Below, piece after piece: positions 6,634-11,036 of a stretch of 11,036 bases of DNA. The stretch covers positions 1 to 11,036 of the forward strand of contig JAUXIH010000025.1 in assembly GCA_030621105.1 (NCBI GenBank). Direction: 5' to 3'. The notes under the pieces were generated by a model. The model searched no databases. It saw only the letters and a list, made by a program, of their open reading frames with translations, and was not told the DNA's origin. Within the stretch, counting starts at the first letter, position 1. Each line of letters begins with the position of its first letter. This DNA is from Dehalococcoidia bacterium. GTDB taxonomy: Bacteria; Chloroflexota; Dehalococcoidia; GIF9; AB-539-J10. Made by a program: the position numbers and the translations under genes.

Positions 6634-6690
6634 ATGCCGATACCACTACAAATGTGGCGCCAGCCACTGGCGCTAAACAGTAATTTTTAA
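6634..6690 (+). CDS. Possible 18-aa leader peptide ORF between T-box and trpB
   Basis: ATG at 6634 with GGAGG (6622-6626) at good spacing, 18 codons and a TAA at 6688-6690, ending 40 nt before trpB. It encodes one Trp codon (in QMWRQ), which falls inside a group of overlapping inverted repeats: CCAC/GTGG, GTGGC/GCCAC and GCGCCA/TGGCGC (6643-6675). It would be translated only if the T-box antiterminates. It may be a second-layer leader peptide, a translational coupler, or chance. Confidence 0.35.
   Translation: MPIPLQMWRQPLALNSNF
6655..6675 (+). repeat. Hairpin inside the leader ORF upstream of trpB
   Basis: GCGCCA (6657-6662) pairs with TGGCGC (6668-6673) around a 5-nt loop, extendable by a G-U and a U-A pair. 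It competes with a smaller hairpin, GTGGC/GCCAC (6654-6667). A T5 run follows 8 nt later (6684-6688), too far for a classical terminator. Confidence 0.5.
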
Positions 6691-6730
6691 TCAACTCACA
6701 GACAAACTAAATGAAAGGAGATTAACAACA

Positions 6731-8095
6731 ATGAACAGGAGAACAAAATTCATTCTCGATGAAGAAGATATGCCAAGATATTGGTATAACATCCAAGCAG
6801 ATTTACCCAAGCCACTCCCACCAGTGTTACATCCTGGTACGGGAAATCCGATAGGACCCCAAGACTTAGCACCGTTATTTCCCATGGAGTTAATCAAGCA
6901 AGAGGTAAGTACTGAGCGTTACATTGAAATCCCTGACGAAGTGCGGGACGTCTATAGGCTATGGAGGCCCACAACTCTGTTCCGGGCGCATAGATTAGAG
7001 AAGGCCCTGGATACCCCTGCCAAGATCTACTATAAATATGAAGGGACAAGCCCTCCAGGGAGTCACAAGCCTAACACTGCAGTAGCTCAATCTTACTATA
7101 ACAAGATGGAGGGAATTAAGCGCATCACCACTGAGACCGGAGCCGGACAGTGGGGCAGCGCCTTATCCTTTGCCGGATCCTTCTTTGGTATTGAGATCAA
7201 AGTTTACATGGTGAGAATTAGCTACGACCAAAAACCATACCGACGCGTTATGATGGAGGCATGGGGAGGTAAATGTATCCCTAGTCCTAGCCCAGAGACT
7301 CAAGCAGGAAGAAATATGCTGGCCAAAGATCCAGACAGCCCCGGTAGCTTGGGCTTGGCTATCAGCGAAGCAGTAGAGGATGCTGTGTCTCGAGACGATA
7401 CCCACTATTCCCTGGGCAGCGTGCTCAATCATGTTCTCCTACATCAATCCATTAATGGACTGGAAACCAAGGCACTGATGGAGAAAATAGGGGTATATCC
7501 CGACATCATCGTTGGCTGTGTTGGTGGTGGCTCAAATTTTGCTGGCATGTACTTGCCCTTTGTTAAGGATAAAATCGATGGCACAAAACCCAATTTACGT
7601 ATCATTAACGTAGAGCCAGCAAGCTGTCCTACTCTAACTAGGGGTCCATACGCTTATGACTTTGGTGACATGGCTGGACTCACTCCTCTGATAAAAATGT
7701 TCACCTTGGGCCATAACTTCATGCCGCCCCCGATTCATGCTGGAGGGCTCAGATATCATGGGATGGCTCCCATCATATGCCATCTCCTCAATCTAGGCCT
7801 AGTCGAAGCCAGAGCCGAACATCAGCTCGGCACTTTCAAGGCAGGCATAACCTTCGCCCGTACTGAAGGAATCATTAGTGCTCCAGAAACAATGCATGCC
7901 ATCAAGGTAGTTATCGACGAGGCTCTCAAATGCAAGGAGTCTGGTGAGGCTAAAACCATCCTGCTAGCCCATAGCGGCCATGGGCACGTTGATATGGCTG
8001 CTTATGAAGCCTATCTCTCAGGAAAACTGTCAGACTATGAACACCCTACTGCGGAGATAAAAGAATCCCTAGCCCAATTACCCAAAGTAGGCTAA
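6731..8095 (+). CDS. trpB: Tryptophan synthase beta chain, TrpB2 type
   Basis: PLP enzyme condensing indole with serine to give tryptophan. It has 454 aa, longer than the roughly 400-aa TrpB1, with the N-terminal extension typical of TrpB2. SHKPNTA contains the PLP lysine (K113). TETGAGQWG (134-142) holds the catalytic Glu (E135), with Trp where TrpB1 has His. GGGSNFAG (265-272) is the phosphate-binding loop. The start is decided by AAAGGAG (6714-6720), 10 nt upstream. It is a single-gene unit: no trpA or other trp gene is near, and a long hairpin follows. TrpB2 enzymes generally pair weakly or not at all with TrpA, so indole salvage is plausible. Expression should be induced by uncharged tRNA-Trp through the upstream T-box. 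Confidence 0.94.
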   Translation: MNRRTKFILDEEDMPRYWYNIQADLPKPLPPVLHPGTGNPIGPQDLAPLFPMELIKQEVSTERYIEIPDEVRDVYRLWRPTTLFRAHRLEKALDTPAKIYYKYEGTSPPGSHKPNTAVAQSYYNKMEGIKRITTETGAGQWGSALSFAGSFFGIEIKVYMVRISYDQKPYRRVMMEAWGGKCIPSPSPETQAGRNMLAKDPDSPGSLGLAISEAVEDAVSRDDTHYSLGSVLNHVLLHQSINGLETKALMEKIGVYPDIIVGCVGGGSNFAGMYLPFVKDKIDGTKPNLRIINVEPASCPTLTRGPYAYDFGDMAGLTPLIKMFTLGHNFMPPPIHAGGLRYHGMAPIICHLLNLGLVEARAEHQLGTFKAGITFARTEGIISAPETMHAIKVVIDEALKCKESGEAKTILLAHSGHGHVDMAAYEAYLSGKLSDYEHPTAEIKESLAQLPKVG

Positions 8096-8108
8096 CAGAC
8101 TAAGTTGA

Positions 8109-8145
8109 TTTGCAGGATCAGGTCCAATAGGCCTGATCCTGCAAA
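8109..8145. repeat. Perfect 14-bp hairpin after trpB
   Basis: TTTGCAGGATCAGG (8109-8122) pairs with CCTGATCCTGCAAA (8132-8145). T8123-G8131 and C8124-G8130 can extend the stem to a 5-nt loop. It starts 13 nt after the trpB stop. Neither strand has a T-tract next to it, so it is either an atypical terminator or an mRNA 3'-end stabiliser. Confidence 0.7.
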
Positions 8146-8247
8146 ATACCTCCCTAACAAGAACTCCCTCCACCCCCTTAATGAGAGCAAATTTGGACTA
8201 CCAGCCCGTTGCTCACTTACTCCAAATGCAGGTATCCTCTTGGCAAA

Positions 8248-8276
8248 TTGACACAAAATAGGTAAACTCGCATAAG
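8248..8276 (+). promoter_or_regulatory. Probable plsX promoter
   Basis: A perfect -35 TTGACA (8248-8253), a 17-bp spacer and a -10 CATAAG (8271-8276, four of six consensus bases). The predicted start near 8283 lies downstream of the in-frame GTG at 8279, which supports using the ATG at 8357 as the plsX start. The rest of the trpB-plsX gap holds only the hairpin at 8109-8145. Confidence 0.6.
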
Positions 8277-8356
8277 GGGTGAGCGTTGCTACCTGCACAC
8301 AGAAAAATCCTACCCTTCCATTGCTATGGAACAGGGATAGCATTGTCGCTCCTGCC

Positions 8357-9382
8357 ATGGACAAGAGAATTACAATAGCGCTAGACGCTATGGGCGGCGA
8401 CTATGCTCCTGAAGAGATAATCAAGGGGGCAATCATGGCTGCCGACGCAGGTGATCTGGATATTGTCCTTGTTGGACCAAGAGACATCTTAAGAAAGCAT
8501 CTGGACAACTATAGCAACGTCCCCTCAACAATTCGATGTGAGCCAACCAACCAGGTAATTACTGAGAATGAACATCCTGCCTTCGCTGTTCGCCGCAAGC
8601 ATACTGCTTCTATAGTTGTTGCCATGGATCTGGCAAAGGCACGAAAGGCAGATGCAGTAATTAGCGCAGGGCCGACAGGGGCAACTGTCGCTAGCGCAAT
8701 GAGTTCAATCGGATTGTTGCCTCACTTAGAACGTCCTGTTATGTGTATGCCTCTTGTTGGTTTTACATCAAACACCATTCTCGTAGATGGAGGGGCCAAC
8801 CTCAACTGCAAGCCGGAGCACCTGCTCACCTTTGGAATTGTCGGAACGATATACGCCAGAAAATTCTACAACATCAGTAACCCCACAGTAGGACTATTAA
8901 ACATTGGGAGGGAAGAAAATAAAGGTGGCAATCTGCTCCAAGAAACGTATCAGTTGCTAAAAAATAGCAGACTGAATTTTATTGGTAACATTGAAGGAAA
9001 TAACATCGTTCAAAATCAAGCGGATGTCATTGTCTGCGATGGAATAATCGGGAATGTGCTAATTAAGTTCTGTGAAAGTGTTGGGCCTTATCTCTCTGGT
9101 TGGCTAAGAAATAGACTGGGGAACTCCCAATTAATGAGTCCAGTAAGAAAAATTCTCGAGCAAATAACTTCGTTTACAGGCATCATCGATAACAAGAGCG
9201 CTGGGGGAACCCTACTCTGGGGATTTAACAGCATCATTGAGGTTCTGCATGGTCATAGTCAAGCAGCTCAGGTAAGCCAAGCTATTCTGAAAGCCAAGGA
9301 TTGCTCTAAATCCAAAATAATTAGCTCCATGACAGCAGAATTGAAATCAATGGAGCATAGCTACCTCAGAAATGTCGCTTAA
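8357..9382 (+). CDS. plsX: Phosphate acyltransferase (acyl-ACP to acyl-phosphate)
   Basis: Makes acyl-phosphate from acyl-ACP for glycerol-3-phosphate acylation by PlsY. The frame is open from GTG 8279, but the family N-terminus (ITIALDAMGGDYAP) begins right at ATG 8357 and the promoter points there, giving 341 aa, the normal size. Signatures: DAMGGD (10-15), SAGPTGAT (103-110), DGGANLNCKP (144-153), then GLLNIGREENKGG and DVIVCDGIIGN. No strong Shine-Dalgarno precedes the ATG. It stands alone, without the fabH/fabD/fabG or rpmF neighbours common elsewhere. plsC lies about 3.4 kb upstream in another operon. Confidence 0.94.
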   Translation: MDKRITIALDAMGGDYAPEEIIKGAIMAADAGDLDIVLVGPRDILRKHLDNYSNVPSTIRCEPTNQVITENEHPAFAVRRKHTASIVVAMDLAKARKADAVISAGPTGATVASAMSSIGLLPHLERPVMCMPLVGFTSNTILVDGGANLNCKPEHLLTFGIVGTIYARKFYNISNPTVGLLNIGREENKGGNLLQETYQLLKNSRLNFIGNIEGNNIVQNQADVIVCDGIIGNVLIKFCESVGPYLSGWLRNRLGNSQLMSPVRKILEQITSFTGIIDNKSAGGTLLWGFNSIIEVLHGHSQAAQVSQAILKAKDCSKSKIISSMTAELKSMEHSYLRNVA

Positions 9383-9547
9383 TATCCATTCTGCGCCATC
9401 CCCGTACATTCCGTTATTCAGAACCTAGATCGTAAAGAATAGATGCTAGCCTCGAACAACATTACGATAAGGCATAAATTCAAACAAGAGCAATACTAGA
9501 AATTAGAGACACACTCCTAGAAAAAACTTCGATGCAAACATCACAAG

Positions 9548-9913
9548 TTAACCGCTTATTCCCGTGCTGAGAACCAAACCATCATTACCTATAACTCTGC
9601 TAGATGCCAGATGGAATCTCTGCCATTCAGCGAGCTTTTCAGCCAGGACCTGGCGGCCCTCGCCTGTTATGACATATGACCGCTTCCTTTGTTTCGAAGA
9701 CCCCTGCTGCCAGGAACTCAACACAAGTCCTTTATTCTCCAGGCGACGCAAGGCGGAATAAACAGTACTTTCCTTAGCCTGAAAATAACCATGACTCCTT
9801 CTCTCAACTTCCTTCATAATCTGGTAACCATGCATAGGTACTTCAGCTATAAGGAAAAGTAACAGTGGCTCAATAACCCCTCTTAACAATTGATGCACAT
9901 AACCCTGATACAT
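9548..9913 (-). CDS. PadR-family transcriptional regulator
   Basis: Small winged-helix DNA-binding repressor type, 121 aa. The N-terminal helix LLRGVIEPLLLFLIAEVP leads into MHGYQIMKEVERRS, the PadR hallmark. The recognition segment STVYSALRRLENKGLVLSSW and the wing (KQRKRSYVITGEGRQVL) follow. A C-terminal helix LAEKLAEWQRF is the usual dimerising part of the short subfamily. Ligand and targets are unknown. No transporter or efflux gene lies next to it in the window, so it may be autoregulated or act elsewhere. The Shine-Dalgarno is weak. A 12-bp palindrome lies 51 bp upstream of the start. Confidence 0.92.
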   Translation of the reverse strand: MYQGYVHQLLRGVIEPLLLFLIAEVPMHGYQIMKEVERRSHGYFQAKESTVYSALRRLENKGLVLSSWQQGSSKQRKRSYVITGEGRQVLAEKLAEWQRFHLASSRVIGNDGLVLSTGISG

Positions 9914-9963
9914 TGCAGCTTAAGTCTAACACTTGATATTAGTTGATGCTAGCGAATAACCAT

Positions 9964-9975
9964 CCAGCTAGCTGG
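9964..9975. promoter_or_regulatory. Perfect 12-bp palindrome upstream of padR (candidate operator)
   Basis: CCAGCTAGCTGG is a perfect palindrome, and a second GCTAGC lies at 9948-9953. It is placed where a minus-strand padR promoter would be. It does not match the ATGT-N8-ACAT pattern known for some PadR proteins, so assignment as an autoregulatory site is only a guess. Confidence 0.3.
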
Positions 9976-10178
9976 CCATGAAGACAATCAAGCAACCAGG
10001 CATCTCACAGGATTTACTTTTTCCTCCCTTCAACTTAGAAAAATAAATAGAAGGTGCCCTCTCTGTTCAACCATGCCTCTTCACCTCATCAAGCAAATCC
10101 CGATTCCATAGATCCTTTTCAATAACGCATCTGTATCCTTTACCGCTGCATTGGATTCCCCGACTAACCTGATTAGAA
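9976..10178. other. Gene-poor stretch between padR and the RNase H-like pseudogene
   Basis: No supported gene. On the minus strand a startless open frame of about 40 codons ends at 10067 (C-terminal DEVKRHG), and a purine-rich AAGGGAGG-like motif lies near 10023-10030 with no convincing ORF after it. The stretch borders a pseudogene and looks like decayed sequence. Confidence 0.4.
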
Positions 10179-10473
10179 TCAACTAATCCTGTGGTTTTCC
10201 CTCCCTATCCCATTCAGTTTCTCATTCAAAACCCTTAGATTAATTACATCTTCCTAGTTATATTGCAACAGTAACGAGAGAGCACTCTGATCCTTCCCAT
10301 AGTGATATCGCCACCAGAGAGATACTGCATCTCTCCCCCCCGATGCCTGTCAGCTGACTAAATTCGCCATCCGGTCCGCGAGACAGGTAAATCCCCACGA
10401 CAGTAATAATGCTGCTAATCCAAGACAACCCTGTAGTTTCTATGTCAAGATAAGCATCAAAAAACCGTTCCAT
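10179..10473 (-). pseudogene. Broken RNase H-like 3'-5' exonuclease (YprB-like / RNase_H_2 fold)
   Basis: The N-terminus begins at ATG 10473 with AYLDIETTGLS, the DEDD exonuclease motif I, then ITVVGIYL and DGEFSQLTG. After a run of seven G (minus strand; 10335-10341) the frame must shift by one base. The family C-terminus then appears: RDAVSLWWRYHYGKDQ, then LSLLLQYN, a TAG (10254-10256) where the family has Arg, then EDVINLRVL. So the gene has a +1 shift in a homopolymer, one nonsense codon, and lacks the roughly 100 middle residues that carry the second catalytic motif. Without correction the frame stops at 10258 after 71 aa. A single sequencing slip could explain the shift but not the deletion or the stop. 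The remnant cannot encode an active nuclease. Confidence 0.8.
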
Positions 10474-10484
10474 AGCCTGTGTTA

Positions 10485-10610
10485 TTAAGCTACACCGCTG
10501 AAATTCAGTATAGCATAGGCACTAATCCCCTCTCGCATCCAAGAGATGAATACATCAGCCCCTAACCCAACAATCACTACGCTTGCCAAGAAGAGTATAA
10601 TGAAAGTCAT
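10485..10610 (-). CDS. Possible small membrane protein (41 aa)
   Basis: ATG at 10610, TAA at 10485-10487, ending 11 nt before the exonuclease pseudogene start and in the same direction. The N-terminal half is strongly hydrophobic (FIILFLASVVIVGLGADVF), one likely transmembrane helix, followed by an amphipathic SWMREGISAYAIL. No good Shine-Dalgarno precedes it and no family is recognised. The protein-like composition and operon-like spacing support it; its shortness and decayed surroundings argue against. Confidence 0.3.
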   Translation of the reverse strand: MTFIILFLASVVIVGLGADVFISWMREGISAYAILNFSGVA

Positions 10611-10689
10611 CGTTGTCGATAATAAAGGCTACCCTAAAACACAAAGGTTTTGGCAACATATATTATTACCATAAAAATGAGAGGATAGT

Positions 10690-11036
10690 ATGGCAGACAA
10701 AGAGGACATCAAACATAAGATAAAGGCTATTTATGAGGCTCTCCCCAAGCTGGATGATGGACGATGCGGATATCGAACTTGCGGACAATTCGCCAGAGCG
10801 GTGGCTGAAGGGAAGGCACCATGCGATGGATGTATCACAGGCGGATTGCCTGTAGCCACTAAGGTGTATGACATTATGGGAGTTAAAATTCCAGATGCAC
10901 TCCATGATAGTCCTGCTATGTTCCAAGAGAACCAGAGAGTCAATGCCATAGGCGCAGCCCGTATGGGAAGCCTGATGGGAAGAATGGGACAAGGTCGCGG
11001 GATGAGAATGGGGCGAGGAAGGGGGATGGGAAGAGG
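10690..11036 (+). CDS. Fe-S-cluster-binding small protein with Gly/Arg/Met-rich tail (3' end outside window)
   Basis: ATG at 10690 with AGAGG at good spacing; open to the window end (115 codons seen). Residues 15-55 resemble the PF04060-type [4Fe-4S] domain: four cysteines C26-x4-C31-x13-C45-x2-C48 (RCGYRTCGQFARAVAEG, then PCDGC). The usual first cysteine (CGxC) is replaced by Asp, while an extra Cys appears in PCDGC, so four ligands remain. After a helical middle part (VYDIMGVKIPDAL) comes a tail of repeated MGR/GRG/RGM motifs encoded by purine-only DNA. Function unknown; an electron-transfer or cluster-carrier role is inference. A TATAAT at 10596-10601 could be its -10, but no good -35 is seen. 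Confidence 0.8.
   Translation, partial: MADKEDIKHKIKAIYEALPKLDDGRCGYRTCGQFARAVAEGKAPCDGCITGGLPVATKVYDIMGVKIPDALHDSPAMFQENQRVNAIGAARMGSLMGRMGQGRGMRMGRGRGMGR

Noticed and set aside
8279..8356. 26-residue N-terminal extension of PlsX from GTG 8279
   Set aside because: The family N-terminus begins at 8357, the extension resembles no domain, and the predicted promoter start (about 8283) lies downstream of the GTG.
9429..9468. ATCGTAA/TTACGAT inverted repeat downstream of plsX as a terminator
   Set aside because: The loop is 26 nt and no T-tract follows. The rest of 9383-9547 shows no gene or signal I can support.
10067..10196. Startless minus-strand open frame ending in DEVKRHG, after the exonuclease pseudogene
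   Set aside because: It looks somewhat protein-like but has no start codon, no recognisable family and overlaps the pseudogene end. It could be a further frameshifted remnant, but I cannot support it.
10600..10674. 24-aa plus-strand ORF beginning MKVIVVDNKG, vaguely like the start of glutamine amidotransferases
   Set aside because: It is too short, has a weak ribosome site, and its 5' end overlaps the antisense small ORF at 10485-10610. The similarity rests on about ten residues.
10666..10992. Minus-strand 108-aa and 72-aa open frames opposite the Fe-S protein
   Set aside because: The plus-strand frame has an ordered cysteine motif and a good ribosome site. The antisense frames show no motif.
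1..11036. CRISPR array, toxin-antitoxin pair or a new defence cluster
   Set aside because: No regularly spaced repeats and no adjacent gene pair of that type were seen. Most of the window is housekeeping metabolism.

Overview
The window looks like chromosome from an anaerobic bacterium with moderate GC. The gene set is a two-subunit Fe-S fumarase beside malic enzyme, cmk-plsC-ispH, a TrpB2-type tryptophan synthase beta, an isolated plsX, and an integrase beside a tRNA. It would fit the Chloroflexota (Dehalococcoidia-like). That placement is an inference from gene types and protein style, not proven by a marker gene.

Layout, left to right. (1) The C-terminal half of a tyrosine integrase (3-452, +) runs in from the left edge and is followed after 29 nt by a complete tRNA-Ser(UGA) (482-571, +). 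This looks like one end of an integrated element or its remnant. (2) A minus-strand C4-acid operon follows: malic enzyme (2021-3376), fumarase alpha (1150-1995) and fumarase beta (586-1149). It converges on the tRNA. (3) A plus-strand operon with overlapping genes holds cmk, plsC and ispH (3612-5771): CMP recycling, phosphatidate synthesis and the last isoprenoid-precursor step. (4) A minus-strand HINT-type HIT protein (5776-6123) is convergent with ispH. (5) A strong sigma70-type promoter and a complete T-box riboswitch (about 6287-6615) precede trpB2 (6731-8095). The specifier reads GAA-UGG-A (tryptophan), the acceptor bulge is UGGC, and an intrinsic terminator follows. A possible 18-codon leader ORF lies between the riboswitch and trpB2. 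(6) A long hairpin and a promoter precede plsX (8357-9382). (7) A PadR-type regulator (9548-9913, -) is followed by a gene-poor, apparently decaying stretch. It holds a broken RNase H-like exonuclease gene (10179-10473, -) and a possible small membrane protein (10485-10610, -). (8) The window ends inside a small Fe-S-cluster protein with a Gly/Arg/Met-rich tail (10690 onward, +).

How the genes fit together. The malic enzyme-fumarase operon connects pyruvate, malate and fumarate. PlsX (acyl-phosphate) and PlsC (second acylation) both serve phospholipid synthesis from separate transcription units. Trp-tRNA charging appears to control an isolated trpB2, which suggests indole-to-tryptophan conversion under tryptophan limitation.

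The most unusual signals are these: the Trp T-box on a lone trpB2; a 7-bp complementarity between the apical loops of its Stem II and Stem III; the leader ORF with alternative hairpins; and the RNase H-like pseudogene, whose two halves lie in different frames with the middle missing. I found no CRISPR array and no evident new defence system.
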